The notes under the pieces are model-generated. The model was not told the origin of the DNA. It saw nothing but the letters and a program-made list of their open reading frames with translations, and made no database searches. A stretch of DNA of 64,000 bases from JAAZPT01 sp034180455 (GTDB lineage Bacteria > Bacillota > Clostridia > Christensenellales > Aristaeellaceae): positions 62,001 to 126,000 of the forward strand of contig JAXFOG010000032.1 of NCBI GenBank assembly GCA_034180455.1, written 5' to 3'. Shown here one piece after another: positions 17,232 to 26,891 of this stretch (positions within the stretch are counted from its first letter, which is position 1; each line of letters starts with the position of its first letter). The translations under genes were made by a program, and so were the position numbers.

Positions 17232-18773
17232 TTATTGCTTTTTTATAAGAAGTGATTTACCAGTCATTTCCTTTGGCTGTTTAAGCCCCATTGTTTCTAT
17301 GATAGTTGGCACTATATCACATAGAGCTCCACCCTCTCTAAGAGTGTAGTTTTTATCATAGTTTACCAGTATAAAGGGAACATGATTGGTAGTGTGAGCT
17401 GTCCATGGCTTATGTGTGGTGGGATCAATAAGCATCTCAGCATTGCCGTGGTCTGCACAGATAAATAGCACACCATCAATATCCAGTACAGCATCAACAA
17501 CCTTGCCAACACATTCATCAACAGTCTCAATTGCTTTTACTACTGCAGGGATAACTCCTGTATGGCCTACCATATCGGGGTTTGCAAAGTTGGTGATTAC
17601 AACATCATATTTGCCACTGCGAATTGCCTTGCATACATTATCGCATACTTCATATAGGCTCATTTCTGGTTTTAAATCATAGGTAGCAACCTTAGGACTA
17701 TTTACAAGAATTCTGTCTTCGTTTGGATAAGGCTGCTCCTTGCCACCGTTGAAAAAGAATGTTACATGAGCGTATTTTTCAGTTTCGGCTAGCCTTGCTT
17801 GAGTCATTCCCTGATTTGAAAGCCATTCGCCAAAAGTATTTTTTATCTCTTCTTTTTTAAATGCTACAAGTTTGTTAGGAATCAACGGATCATAATCTGT
17901 AAAGCATACATAGCAAGTATTTATCCTATGAGGTCTATCAAATTTTGTGAACTCATTATCACAGAACACATGGGTTATTTCTCTTGCTCTATCAGGTCTA
18001 AAGTTTGCAAATATTACACTATCTCCATCCTCTATACGAGCAATAGGCTTACCATTTTCGCATACTGCAAAAGGAACAACAAATTCGTCATATACTTCTT
18101 TGTCATAGCTCTCTTGTACGCCATCAACAGCACTCGTTACACCTGTGCATATAGGATTTGTAAGATTGTTGTATGCGAGCTGAACCCTACCATAGTTATT
18201 ATCTCTGTCCATTGCATAGTATCTACCAGATATGCTAGCTATCTTGCCTGCACCTATTACTGCCATTTCAGACTCGAGATCCTTGATAAAGCCCTTACCA
18301 CTATTTGGAGGTGTATCTCTACCATCAAGGAAGCAATGTACATATACTTTTTCAATGCCGTTTCTTTTAGCAAGATCAAGCAAAGCGTATATATGCGTGT
18401 TGTGGCTATGAACTCCTCCATCGCTTAAAAGACCCATTATATGAAGAGAACTATTGTTTTTCTTGCAATTTTCAACTGCAGCCACAAGAGCCTCATTTTT
18501 AAAGAATGTACCTTCTTGAATATCTTTTGTTATACGAGTAAGCTCCTGATATATTATGCGCCCTGCACCCATATTTAAGTGGCCTACTTCGCTATTGCCC
18601 ATCTGTCCTGCAGGAAGACCAACATACATCTCTGATGCATTTCCCCATGCGTAAGCATAATCTTTCATCAATCTGTCCATCACAGGTGTATTAGCAAGCT
18701 TTATTGCGTTTCCTTCTTCGATATCACTTAATCCATATCCATCTAATATTAGCAAAACTCGTGTTTTTTTCAT
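17232..18773 (-). CDS. gpmI: 2,3-bisphosphoglycerate-independent phosphoglycerate mutase
   Basis: Glycolytic/gluconeogenic enzyme interconverting 3- and 2-phosphoglycerate through a phosphoserine intermediate with two Mn2+. The alkaline-phosphatase-type metal site begins with LILDGYG at 8-14. The catalytic Ser61 sits in GQMGNSEVGHLNMGAGR, HSHNTHIYAL and DGRDTPPNSG belong to the inserted transferase domain, and ADHGNAE completes the metal ligands near the C-terminus. Length 513 is normal. AAGAGGT lies upstream of the ATG. It is monocistronic here, separated from the usual gap-pgk-tpi glycolytic cluster, and divergent from the U32 gene. Confidence 0.98.
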   Translation of the reverse strand: MKKTRVLLILDGYGLSDIEEGNAIKLANTPVMDRLMKDYAYAWGNASEMYVGLPAGQMGNSEVGHLNMGAGRIIYQELTRITKDIQEGTFFKNEALVAAVENCKKNNSSLHIMGLLSDGGVHSHNTHIYALLDLAKRNGIEKVYVHCFLDGRDTPPNSGKGFIKDLESEMAVIGAGKIASISGRYYAMDRDNNYGRVQLAYNNLTNPICTGVTSAVDGVQESYDKEVYDEFVVPFAVCENGKPIARIEDGDSVIFANFRPDRAREITHVFCDNEFTKFDRPHRINTCYVCFTDYDPLIPNKLVAFKKEEIKNTFGEWLSNQGMTQARLAETEKYAHVTFFFNGGKEQPYPNEDRILVNSPKVATYDLKPEMSLYEVCDNVCKAIRSGKYDVVITNFANPDMVGHTGVIPAVVKAIETVDECVGKVVDAVLDIDGVLFICADHGNAEMLIDPTTHKPWTAHTTNHVPFILVNYDKNYTLREGGALCDIVPTIIETMGLKQPKEMTGKSLLIKKQ

Positions 18774-18840
18774 AATTACCTCTTGAATAAATATTATTAC
18801 TACTAAAGTTTAGCACAGTTAGCTATCATTTACAAGATTG

Positions 18841-18869
18841 TTTACATTACTTTGATTTGTATTTATAAT
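18841..18869 (+). promoter_or_regulatory. Promoter of the U32 peptidase gene
   Basis: TTTACA (18841-18846), 17-base spacer, TATAAT (18864-18869). The start point would be near 18876, directly before GGAGGG, so the mRNA leader is about 15 bases. Confidence 0.78.
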
Positions 18870-18890
18870 AAAAAAATGGAGGGTAGAATA

Positions 18891-21197
18891 TTGAAAGCAG
18901 AACTACTTGCGCCAGCTGGCAATATGGACATGCTAAAAGCAGCAATAAAATATGGAGCCGATGCAGTATATCTTGGCCTTACGGAGTTTGGAGCAAGAGC
19001 ATCGGCAAATAATTTTACAATTGAAGAGCTTGAGTCTGCAAGGAGACTTACTGCACTTTATGGTAAAAAAATATATCTTACATTGAACACTCTCGTAAAA
19101 CAGAGTGAAATTTCATCATTCAAGAAAACAATATACGATATTGCCCCAATAGGAATAGATGGAATAATTGTGCAAGATATAGGAGTAGCAGAAATAATAA
19201 AGGAAATAGCCCCTAAAATTCCATTGCATGCCAGCACACAGATGGCTATATATAGCGCAAGTGGTGCAAAATATCTAAAATCCTTTGGATTTGAGCGAGT
19301 AGTGCTAGCTCGAGAGTGCTCAATTGATACAATCAAAGAAGTTGTAGACACAGGTATTGATGTAGAGGTGTTTGTGCATGGAGCACTTTGCATAGCAATG
19401 AGTGGGCAATGCCTTATAAGTTCATTTAATGGAGGCCGCTCTGGTAACAGAGGTAGATGCGCTCAAGTGTGTAGAAAAAGCTTTACTTTTGATGGAAAGA
19501 AGGCCATGCACATATCAGCTAGAGACATTATGCTTTATAATATTCTTCCTGAATTGCTTGCATCAGGAGTGCATAGTTTAAAGATAGAAGGTAGACTTAA
19601 AAGTCCAAGCTATGTTGCTGCAGTTTGTGGACAATATAGAAAAGGTATAGACAGCTACTATAACGGAAAATTTCAAAAGCTTGGTGCCAAAGAATATTTT
19701 TGGCTGTCGCAAGCTTTTAATAGAGGTGAATTTTCTGAGGGATATCCTGGTGGAAGCGAGGATGCAGGAATTATCAATGCAGATAGAAGCAATAATCATG
19801 GCGTTTATATAGGAAATGTAGAAAGCGTAGGGGGAAATCTATTATATATTCGTCTTTCTGAAGATATTGCAAATAATGATATGCTAAGAATTACAGATGG
19901 TAATCAGCTTCATGATTTTGAAATGATCTATTCGGGTAATTCTGCAAATAGGGGAGATATTGCATGCACTTACTTAAGAGACAAATCAAAAGTAAGATCC
20001 GGCATGCAAGTATATAGGCTTATAAGCGAAAAACAGGCAGAAATTGAAAGAAATACAAAGCTGCCTGATATAGATATAAATTTACATATACAACTATGCG
20101 CAGGTAAACAAAGCTATGTACGCATTTCAAATAATAATGTAAGCTGTGAAGTCTATGGAAACATAGTAGATGCTGCCAAAAAAGCTCCATTAACTGCAGA
20201 AAGAGTTCAAGAAGTATTCAATTCCACAGGAGATTATAATTTCAAAATAAAAAATGAAGATATAATTTGCGATAATGCTTTTATGCCAATATCAAAATTA
20301 AATGAACTTAGACGTAAAGCATATTGTGAATTTGAAGATGCACTTATTAAGAAAAATATAAAGACTTCCAGTATTGCTAATGATATAAAAGATTCTGATC
20401 TAAAATTGGAAGGAATAGATAAAGATATAATAATTTCTTTTGATATCAGACTTCAAGAGCATTTGCAAAGCGATGATATATTTGTTTTTGCACCAAAAGA
20501 TTTAAGATATAAAACATTTGAGGATGAAGTGCGCAATCTAAATAAAAATTCCTATATTATGCTTAATACTGGCATAAGTGATAGGGATGCGGAATACATT
20601 ATATCGCTTGCCAGAAAATATGAAATCTCTGGAATATTGCTAGATAATATTTCTCAACTTGGACTAGATCTTGATGGATTTAATATATCTATAGGGGAGC
20701 ATGTACCAGTTACTAATAATTATGCTCTAAAAGAAATTCTTAAATATAATCCTAAATATATACTTGCCTATCCAGAACTTACAATGAATGAAATAAAGCA
20801 ACTTAGTGTGAGACCTGTAATAATGCAATATGGCAGAGAGCGACTTATGATATTTCATCACTGCCCTGCACGAAGTGCTTTGGGACTTAAAAAAGGCAAG
20901 GAAAAGTGCAATCTTTGCGATTTGAAAGATTCACACTCACTTATAGGTAAGAGCTTTATTGATTCAAGAAATAGCGACTATCCTCTAATACCTATATTTA
21001 ATAATGAAAAGTGTATCGTGTATATGTATAACTCTATGCCCACTAGCATTGATGATCGTATTCCTGAAGGATATGCTAGAGCTATTTCGTTTGTTGATGA
21101 ATCTATAGAGCAGCAGATAAAAATCTATAAATTATTTAAAACAAAAAGCCCAATGCCAAAAGGGACACTGGGACATTTTGAAGAAGGAATCATATAA
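18891..21197 (+). CDS. U32 family peptidase / RlhA-like rRNA hydroxylation protein
   Basis: A 769-residue U32 protein with the N-terminal AELLAPAGNMDMLKAAIKYGADAVYLG barrel signature, split here at residues 3-28, then HGALCIAMSGQC, RGRCAQVCR and, in the last quarter, HCPARSALG with KCNLCD. These Cys positions fit an iron-sulfur cluster, as in the YhbU/RlhA/TrhP enzymes that hydroxylate rRNA or tRNA using prephenate. The long C-terminal region matches the DUF3656 version. The start is TTG 18891, with GGAGGG 7 bases before it; ATG 18876 would lack a ribosome site and sit at the transcript start. It ends 1 base from the convergent sortase stop. RNA modification is more likely than proteolysis. 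Confidence 0.88.
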   Translation: MKAELLAPAGNMDMLKAAIKYGADAVYLGLTEFGARASANNFTIEELESARRLTALYGKKIYLTLNTLVKQSEISSFKKTIYDIAPIGIDGIIVQDIGVAEIIKEIAPKIPLHASTQMAIYSASGAKYLKSFGFERVVLARECSIDTIKEVVDTGIDVEVFVHGALCIAMSGQCLISSFNGGRSGNRGRCAQVCRKSFTFDGKKAMHISARDIMLYNILPELLASGVHSLKIEGRLKSPSYVAAVCGQYRKGIDSYYNGKFQKLGAKEYFWLSQAFNRGEFSEGYPGGSEDAGIINADRSNNHGVYIGNVESVGGNLLYIRLSEDIANNDMLRITDGNQLHDFEMIYSGNSANRGDIACTYLRDKSKVRSGMQVYRLISEKQAEIERNTKLPDIDINLHIQLCAGKQSYVRISNNNVSCEVYGNIVDAAKKAPLTAERVQEVFNSTGDYNFKIKNEDIICDNAFMPISKLNELRRKAYCEFEDALIKKNIKTSSIANDIKDSDLKLEGIDKDIIISFDIRLQEHLQSDDIFVFAPKDLRYKTFEDEVRNLNKNSYIMLNTGISDRDAEYIISLARKYEISGILLDNISQLGLDLDGFNISIGEHVPVTNNYALKEILKYNPKYILAYPELTMNEIKQLSVRPVIMQYGRERLMIFHHCPARSALGLKKGKEKCNLCDLKDSHSLIGKSFIDSRNSDYPLIPIFNNEKCIVYMYNSMPTSIDDRIPEGYARAISFVDESIEQQIKIYKLFKTKSPMPKGTLGHFEEGII

Positions 21198-21198
21198 A

Positions 21199-22794
21199 CT
21201 ACTTTCTTATTCTAGTAGTAGCGTATATATCATCTTTTAGTTTTTGCATATTTTCGCCATCACGTATTTTACGAGCAACCACTAATAGTCTTGTGCTTTT
21301 GCTTGTTTGAGAGCAAGTTGCCAAAGTTATAAGATTATCATCAGGGCCTACATCAATAGGCACGTTGAATATTGATCTGCTTTTTACACTTTGTATGTAT
21401 TCTGCAGCATCAGCATCACTTTGGAAACTGGTATAGGCTATAAATGGGAAATAGTTAGGATGATGGTAATCTGTTTCTACTTCGCAAACTGCAAATATTA
21501 CATATTGTGCATCCTCATATAGACTATCAAAACTGATAGTAGGATATTTTAGATAAAAACTTGTACCACTCTCTATTTTATAATGCACAAGCTTTCCAAA
21601 CATGGATCCGTTTTTCATGTTGTGCCCATGCACTACAATATTTTCAGGTGGATACTTCAAATCAACTGATTCATCAAGAAATATTGCACCTGCAGGATTG
21701 CTTTCTTTTAAGAAATTATGAGTTATATAAAAGCTATTATCACGTTTTACTACTGGCTGATCTAAGAAATCTCCGATTTTTATCCATCCGACGATATCTT
21801 CATTAACATCCAGTAGGTCAAAAAACTTGTCTCGTATGCGATAATTATAGTTTTTGGAATAGGTTCTTGATATAGTACGTTTTGAGTTGCTAGGCAGATT
21901 GCTCTGGTTTGGAATACTAGTTGGCATATCGGCAACTATTGGTGAATCTTTTTGTGGAGTAGGCTCTATATAGCCAGATGGTATGGGAGTTGGTATTGGA
22001 GTATTAGTAGGTGTTGGGCTTACTATTTCGTTAAAGCTCTGCTCTTTAATGGCTCTTATCTTATTTAAGTCATTCTCCTGATTTATACCATTTAATATAT
22101 ATCTTCCTATAAGACCTAATGAAACTGTGAACATGATTAAGCAAGTAACAAGAATCAGCTTCTCAATATTATTGAGCTTTTTATGTTTGCGATTTGTTAC
22201 ATTTGAGTTAGGTTTTTTGCCAATATTAGGTATGGGTTTAAATTTATCCTGAGCATCCTGCGTATTGTAGCTTATTCTACGGCGATTTTGCGTAGCAGAG
22301 TCTCTTTGGCTATTTGAAGTTTGAGTATTAAAATTATTATTATTTTGTGTAGATCTACTTTTTGATTTGCTTGAAAAAAAGCTATTTTTCTTACTGCTTG
22401 ATTTTTTATCATTAACAGAATTGCTTATATTATTTGTAGGACCATATCCACGATAAGAATTATCGCCAGTTCTGCTATTCATCTGTCCAGAATAATTGCG
22501 CCTGCTGTATCCTGAATAAGATTGATTAGCATTATTATTGCCAAACTGAGCTTGATTATTTGCACCATCAAAAGGTGAGACTGGATGATTGCTGTTCGGC
22601 ATTCTGTTTGGATTACTATTATCAGAGAATCTTATTGTATTGTTTCTGTTGTAATCGTCTTTATTGTTAGGCTTTTTATCAATGTTTGCAAACGGATTAT
22701 TTTTAGATAAAGCTTTAGCCCTACTCTCATTGTATCTTTGGGCGAGAGAGGGCTGATCATATGTTTTTTCTTTGCTGTTGCGATTATCGTTCAT
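21199..22794 (-). CDS. Class B sortase with long Asn-rich cytoplasmic tail
   Basis: Membrane transpeptidase. Residues 1 to about 205 are hydrophilic, rich in Asn, Ser, Arg and Gln and predicted disordered. One membrane helix follows (LILVTCLIMFTVSLGLIG, about 212-230), then a Pro/Thr linker (PTPTNTPIPTPIPSGY) and the sortase domain. The catalytic set is complete: His in VVHGHNM (about 395), Cys494 in TLATCS and Arg502 in STRLLVVAR. Usual SrtB proteins are about 220-260 residues without such a tail. The ribosome site is weak and the gene lies 22 bases after dapB, at the end of the diaminopimelate operon. No sortase substrate with a sorting signal is in the window. Enzyme class confident; tail function unknown. 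Confidence 0.9.
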   Translation of the reverse strand: MNDNRNSKEKTYDQPSLAQRYNESRAKALSKNNPFANIDKKPNNKDDYNRNNTIRFSDNSNPNRMPNSNHPVSPFDGANNQAQFGNNNANQSYSGYSRRNYSGQMNSRTGDNSYRGYGPTNNISNSVNDKKSSSKKNSFFSSKSKSRSTQNNNNFNTQTSNSQRDSATQNRRRISYNTQDAQDKFKPIPNIGKKPNSNVTNRKHKKLNNIEKLILVTCLIMFTVSLGLIGRYILNGINQENDLNKIRAIKEQSFNEIVSPTPTNTPIPTPIPSGYIEPTPQKDSPIVADMPTSIPNQSNLPSNSKRTISRTYSKNYNYRIRDKFFDLLDVNEDIVGWIKIGDFLDQPVVKRDNSFYITHNFLKESNPAGAIFLDESVDLKYPPENIVVHGHNMKNGSMFGKLVHYKIESGTSFYLKYPTISFDSLYEDAQYVIFAVCEVETDYHHPNYFPFIAYTSFQSDADAAEYIQSVKSRSIFNVPIDVGPDDNLITLATCSQTSKSTRLLVVARKIRDGENMQKLKDDIYATTRIRK

Positions 22795-22816
22795 TTCGTT
22801 TGCCAGGTTTTACTTA

Positions 22817-23548
22817 TCAAGCGTATGTTTTATTATATCTTCCAGCTGGCAAAGTTGTCAATAGTTTAGCACCTTTTAAAGCTCCAAGAGCAAAAACCTT
22901 TCTATTCGTTGCTCTGTGAGTTATTAGAATTTCATCATAAGGACCATAGAAACCTACTTCATGTTCGCCTACAAGGCCGCCACCACGTACAGCGTGTACG
23001 CCTATTTCATTCTCCTGCCTTTTTGCATCAGTTCCATGTCTGCCAAAACATTCTTCAGTTTTATTACTTTTTAGAGAATCAAGTAGCATATAAGCTGTAC
23101 CACTTGGAGCATCTTTTTTCTGATTATGATGTTTTTCAATTATCTCGATATCGTATTTATCTCCTAAAAGCTCCTTTGCTTTAATTACAAGGGTTTTAAG
23201 CACTTCAACTCCCAAGCTAAAGTTTGTACTCTGTAAAACAGGAACGCTCTTTGCCAAATGATCTATAAATTCCATATCGGCATCGTTAAGTCCAGTAGCT
23301 CCATACAATACAGGAATATTTCTCTTTTTTGCATATTTGCCTACTGGTCTAACCATGCTGTAATGTGAGAAATCCACAATACAGTCTGCATCTTCTTTTA
23401 CATCGTCTATATGTGTATATACTGGGTAAGGAAAATAGCTTATCTTATTTTTTGCTACACCTGCAACTACTTCTACATCTTCGTCAGGCGCAATTTGGCT
23501 TATTGACATTCCCATTTTCCCATTGCAACCTACTAGTATTATTTTCAT
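22817..23548 (-). CDS. dapB: 4-hydroxy-tetrahydrodipicolinate reductase
   Basis: NAD(P)H-dependent reductase, second step of the diaminopimelate/lysine branch. The N-terminal Rossmann motif is VGCNGKMG at 6-13. The family signature EKHHNQKKDAPSGTA spans 138-152 with the catalytic His pair and Lys. HAVRGGGLVGEHEV follows. Length 243 is typical of the shorter Gram-positive form. It overlaps dapA by 4 bases (ATGA) and uses GGAGGG inside the dapA tail as ribosome site, which implies translational coupling. The product feeds cross-linked peptidoglycan and lysine. Confidence 0.97.
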   Translation of the reverse strand: MKIILVGCNGKMGMSISQIAPDEDVEVVAGVAKNKISYFPYPVYTHIDDVKEDADCIVDFSHYSMVRPVGKYAKKRNIPVLYGATGLNDADMEFIDHLAKSVPVLQSTNFSLGVEVLKTLVIKAKELLGDKYDIEIIEKHHNQKKDAPSGTAYMLLDSLKSNKTEECFGRHGTDAKRQENEIGVHAVRGGGLVGEHEVGFYGPYDEILITHRATNRKVFALGALKGAKLLTTLPAGRYNKTYA

Positions 23549-24423
23549 AATATTCCCTCCATTATTTTTTTCAATTCTTCTTTTTCCTTTTTATTTAATG
23601 TAATAAGTGGAAGCCTTACTTCATCAGAACAAAGACCAAGCATCTGCATTGCAGCTTTTATTGGAGAAGGACTTGTCTGCTTAAACAATGCTTTAATAAA
23701 GGGAAGCATTCTAAGCTGAGCATCTCGTGCTTCTCTGTGCATGCCGCTTAGGTACATTGCAACCATGTCGGAAGTTTCTTTTGGCATAGCGTTTGCAACC
23801 ACGCTTATTACTCCCATGGCGCCAAGACTCATCATAGGTATTATAAGCTCATCTGCTCCACTATAAACCGTGATGTTGTCTCCACACAACCTAAATACTT
23901 CGCTCAACTGTACAAGATCACAGTTGGCTTCTTTAAGCGCTATAATATTTCTGTGCTCACTTAGCTTTGCAACAGTTTCTGGTAACATATTTAGCCCGGT
24001 TCTGCCAGGAACATTATATAGTATTATAGGCAGAGTATCACTATCTGCTATGGCAGTATAGTGGGCTACAAGGCCTGCTTGAGTAGTCTTGTTGTAGTAT
24101 GGTGTAACACAAAGCTGTGCTGTTGCGCCTAACTTTTGATATTTTTTTGCTGTGGCTATTACTTCAGCTGTGTTGTTGCCACCTGTGCCCACTATAACTG
24201 GAATATATCCATTCACCTGTTCTAGAACAAATGAGATGACTGATTCCTTTTCGGCAGTGGTCATAGTTGAAGGCTCTCCTGTTGTGCCACAAACTACAAG
24301 CGCACTAATATTGCTGTTGATTTGTTGCTCAACTATTGTACTTAGCGCATCAAAATCCACTTTACCATTTTTAAATGGAGTGATTAGAGCAGTTGCTACT
24401 CCATTAAATAGTTCTCTTTTCAT
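23545..24423 (-). CDS. dapA: 4-hydroxy-tetrahydrodipicolinate synthase
   Basis: Condenses pyruvate with aspartate semialdehyde through a Schiff base. The 292-residue TIM barrel has GTTGE at 46-50, Tyr136 and Arg141 in YNVPGRTG and the Schiff-base Lys164 in IALKEANCD. The frame opens 7 codons earlier at 24444, but ATG 24423 is preferred because AAAGGG lies just before it and family alignment starts at MKRELFNG. The start overlaps the end of asd by 20 bases. It lies between asd and dapB in pathway order. Confidence 0.97.
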   Translation of the reverse strand: MKRELFNGVATALITPFKNGKVDFDALSTIVEQQINSNISALVVCGTTGEPSTMTTAEKESVISFVLEQVNGYIPVIVGTGGNNTAEVIATAKKYQKLGATAQLCVTPYYNKTTQAGLVAHYTAIADSDTLPIILYNVPGRTGLNMLPETVAKLSEHRNIIALKEANCDLVQLSEVFRLCGDNITVYSGADELIIPMMSLGAMGVISVVANAMPKETSDMVAMYLSGMHREARDAQLRMLPFIKALFKQTSPSPIKAAMQMLGLCSDEVRLPLITLNKKEKEELKKIMEGIL

Positions 24424-25492
24424 ATATGTAACCCTTTCTTGCAAGATATTCTGCCATAAGTATGGCTCCTCCTGCAGCTCCGCGAACAGTATTATGACTT
24501 AGTGAAACAAATTTATAATCAAAAATATTATCTTCTCTTAGTCTACCTATTGATATACCCATTCCATGCTCAAGATCTCTATCCAGCCTTGTTTGAGGTC
24601 TATCATTTTCTTCAAAATATCTTATGAATGTGTCAGGAGACGAGGGAAGCACGGTTTGCCTTACTAAAATGTTCATATTCTGCCATGCATCTAGAATCTC
24701 ACTTTTGCTTGGCTTGTTGTTAAATTTTACAGAAACTGCAGCCATGTGTCCGTCGCTTGCACTCACTCTTAAACACTGAGCAGATATTTTTATATCATCT
24801 TTTAGTGTAATTTTATTGTTTTTTATTTCGCCAAATATTTTTAGCGGTTCAATCTCGCTTTTCTCATCTTCGCCTGCGATGTAGGGGATAACATTATCTA
24901 TCATTTCAGGCCATGTTTCAAAAGTTTTTCCTGCACCACTTATCGCTTGATATGTGCATACGCTTATGCTTTGTGGTTCAAAATTCAATAATGGATATAT
25001 TGCAGGTACATAGCTCTGTATGCTGCAATTTGGTTTAACGGCAATAAAACCGGTGTCGGTATTTAGTCTCTTCCTTTGCGCTTCAATAATTTTAGAGTGA
25101 TCTCCATTTAGCTCTGGGATGAGCATAGGAACATCATCCACCATTCTGTTTGCACTGTTGTTGCTTATTACAGCAAGTCCATGCTTTGCATAAGATTCTT
25201 CAAGCGCCATAATTTCACTTTTTGGCATATTTACTGCGCAAAAAACCATATCTACTTGGCTTGCAATATACTCTATATCCATTGCATCATACACTGGCAT
25301 ATCCATTACATTATTAGGTATAGGGGATTGCATAAGCCACTTTCCATATACGGCATCTTTATAAGATTTACCAGCACTATGACTGCTGGCAGCAAGAAGT
25401 TTTATATTAAACCAAGGATGATTTTGCAAAAGAGTGATAAATCTTTGACCCACCATTCCGGTAGCACCTACTATAGCTACATTATATCTCAT
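24404..25492 (-). CDS. asd: Aspartate-semialdehyde dehydrogenase (archaeal/fungal-like subtype)
   Basis: Reduces aspartyl phosphate to aspartate semialdehyde with NADPH, the branch point to lysine, diaminopimelate, threonine and methionine. The Rossmann motif VGATGMVGQRF is at 8-18. The nucleophile is Cys156 in KPNCSIQSYVP; this NCSIQ form marks the archaeal/fungal-like subclass, in contrast to NCSTTQ/NCSTIQ of the classical bacterial enzyme. The start is ATG 25492 with AAGGAGA upstream, 8 codons inside the open frame. It overlaps the acetyltransferase gene upstream by 11 bases. 362 residues, normal length. Confidence 0.95.
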   Translation of the reverse strand: MRYNVAIVGATGMVGQRFITLLQNHPWFNIKLLAASSHSAGKSYKDAVYGKWLMQSPIPNNVMDMPVYDAMDIEYIASQVDMVFCAVNMPKSEIMALEESYAKHGLAVISNNSANRMVDDVPMLIPELNGDHSKIIEAQRKRLNTDTGFIAVKPNCSIQSYVPAIYPLLNFEPQSISVCTYQAISGAGKTFETWPEMIDNVIPYIAGEDEKSEIEPLKIFGEIKNNKITLKDDIKISAQCLRVSASDGHMAAVSVKFNNKPSKSEILDAWQNMNILVRQTVLPSSPDTFIRYFEENDRPQTRLDRDLEHGMGISIGRLREDNIFDYKFVSLSHNTVRGAAGGAILMAEYLARKGYIYEKRTI

Positions 25493-26222
25493 GTATATCT
25501 TTCTCCTTGTAATCACTGAATAAAATGGAGTATTGTCTTACATCAACAAATTTATTTTTATTGTAAAACTTATTTCGCGCTATGCCCTCAAAACTCATTC
25601 CACATTTTTCAAGAACGCGTGCACTAGCAGGATTATCAGTCTCGCAGTAGGCTTCTATTCTATTTAGCCCAAGACTAAAGAATCCGAAACATAGCATAGC
25701 ATCTAGAGCTTCAGACATAATTCCCTTGTTCCACATGTCATATTTCAAACTGTATCCTATTTCTGCCGATGAACTTTCAATATCAAGTTTCATAAAGCCA
25801 ATAGTACCAATTATTTTTCCTGTTTCCTTATATTCTATTCCCAAGCTTGCAACTGAACCTATGCGATATTGCGCCTGAAGAAAGCGTATGTATCCAGCGC
25901 TTTGTTCTATACTCTTGTGAGCAGTCCAAAGCACATGTTGTGCTACCCTTTCATCTTTACTATAGTTATATATATCCATGCTATCCTTCATTCTAAGGCG
26001 CCTTATTATGAGTCTTTTTGTCTCTATTTTTTTAGTCGACAAAAGAACATCTGAATACATTCTATCCAGCTGGTCTGCACTTAAGCTCATCTTTGGTTCA
26101 ATTGGAGCTAAATGATGTTTGGGTTTGTAAATCTCAGCATCGGAACTCCTGCTTGAGTTCGAATTCCGTACACCAATAATGCTATTCCTAATACTAGCAA
26201 TATGCTTAGAAATATTATCCAT
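25482..26222 (-). CDS. GNAT family N-acetyltransferase (RimJ/RimL-like)
   Basis: Acetyl-CoA-dependent acetyltransferase of unknown substrate. The N-terminal 60 residues are hydrophilic and not part of the fold. The GNAT domain starts near ETKRLIIRRLRMKD (about 68) and includes IGTIGFMKLD, the acetyl-CoA loop region YDMWNKGIMSEAL and ENPASARVLEKCGM-like DNPASARVLEKCGMSFEG. This resembles RimJ/RimL ribosomal-protein acetyltransferases and their antibiotic-modifying relatives. It lies between nudix and asd in an apparent operon, so it may act on a metabolite or protein unrelated to lysine synthesis. Family call firm. Confidence 0.87.
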   Translation of the reverse strand: MDNISKHIASIRNSIIGVRNSNSSRSSDAEIYKPKHHLAPIEPKMSLSADQLDRMYSDVLLSTKKIETKRLIIRRLRMKDSMDIYNYSKDERVAQHVLWTAHKSIEQSAGYIRFLQAQYRIGSVASLGIEYKETGKIIGTIGFMKLDIESSSAEIGYSLKYDMWNKGIMSEALDAMLCFGFFSLGLNRIEAYCETDNPASARVLEKCGMSFEGIARNKFYNKNKFVDVRQYSILFSDYKEKDIHEI

Positions 26223-26244
26223 TTATAAAATATCCTGTTGTTTT

Positions 26245-26865
26245 TCATAGTAAATTAAGTTTCTGAGCTGCCAGCATTAAGCCAAGAGCAGTTTTGCCAT
26301 CAGTAAGCTCTTTGCTAAGCACTCGTCTTATCGCTTCTTTCATAGGAATTTTTATTACTCCCAAAAACTCATCTTCATCAGTATGCTTTTCTCTTTGCTT
26401 TAGATCTCTAGCAAGATATATTGCGACAAATTCTGTACAGAATCCAGGAGTAGTATCCATACTTAATAAAAGCTCCATGCTACCGGCGTCAAAACCCGTT
26501 TCTTCACTCAGCTCTCGAGTTGCACATTTTAGAGGGTCAGTTTCGCCCTCATCCATTTTGCCAGCAGGTATTTCAAGAGTTACCTTGTTGATTACACTTC
26601 TATGCTGATAGACCAGGTAAACATTGCCTTCACTATCAACGGGCACTACTGCAGCAGCTCCACTGTGATAGGCTATCTCTCTTAGGGCCTTTTTGCCATT
26701 TGGAAGACTTACAGTTCTGTGTGCCATATCAAACACAACACCTTTTTGCAGTAAGACCTCGCTATCATAGCTTTCAAGAATATTTTTAAGATTTTCAATG
26801 TCTTTTTTAGAGTACAGATCCTTGCACTGTATCTCTGGAGCTTCGTTTGGATTAGGCTTATTCAT
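26245..26865 (-). CDS. nudF: NUDIX hydrolase, ADP-ribose pyrophosphatase type
   Basis: Predicted to hydrolyse ADP-ribose or related sugar nucleotides to AMP and sugar phosphate. The Nudix box runs from Gly102 to Phe125 as GKMDEGE, eight residues, then RELSEETGF. The canonical box has seven residues between that Glu and the Arg, so there is one extra residue in the loop. The LEIPAGKMDEGE context is that of ADP-ribose pyrophosphatases (YqkG/NudF). AAAGGAG precedes the ATG. First gene of the run to dapB-sortase, divergent from birA. Confidence 0.9.
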   Translation of the reverse strand: MNKPNPNEAPEIQCKDLYSKKDIENLKNILESYDSEVLLQKGVVFDMAHRTVSLPNGKKALREIAYHSGAAAVVPVDSEGNVYLVYQHRSVINKVTLEIPAGKMDEGETDPLKCATRELSEETGFDAGSMELLLSMDTTPGFCTEFVAIYLARDLKQREKHTDEDEFLGVIKIPMKEAIRRVLSKELTDGKTALGLMLAAQKLNLL

Positions 26866-26891
26866 CGCATTCTCCTTTTTATTATTATATA

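Noticed and set aside
17928..18428. 166-codon plus-strand open frame across gpmI
   Set aside because: Tyr/Cys/Ile-rich antisense shadow with no start signal.
21190..21205. Terminator between the convergent U32 and sortase genes
   Set aside because: Stops are 1 base apart and no hairpin with T-run is visible nearby.
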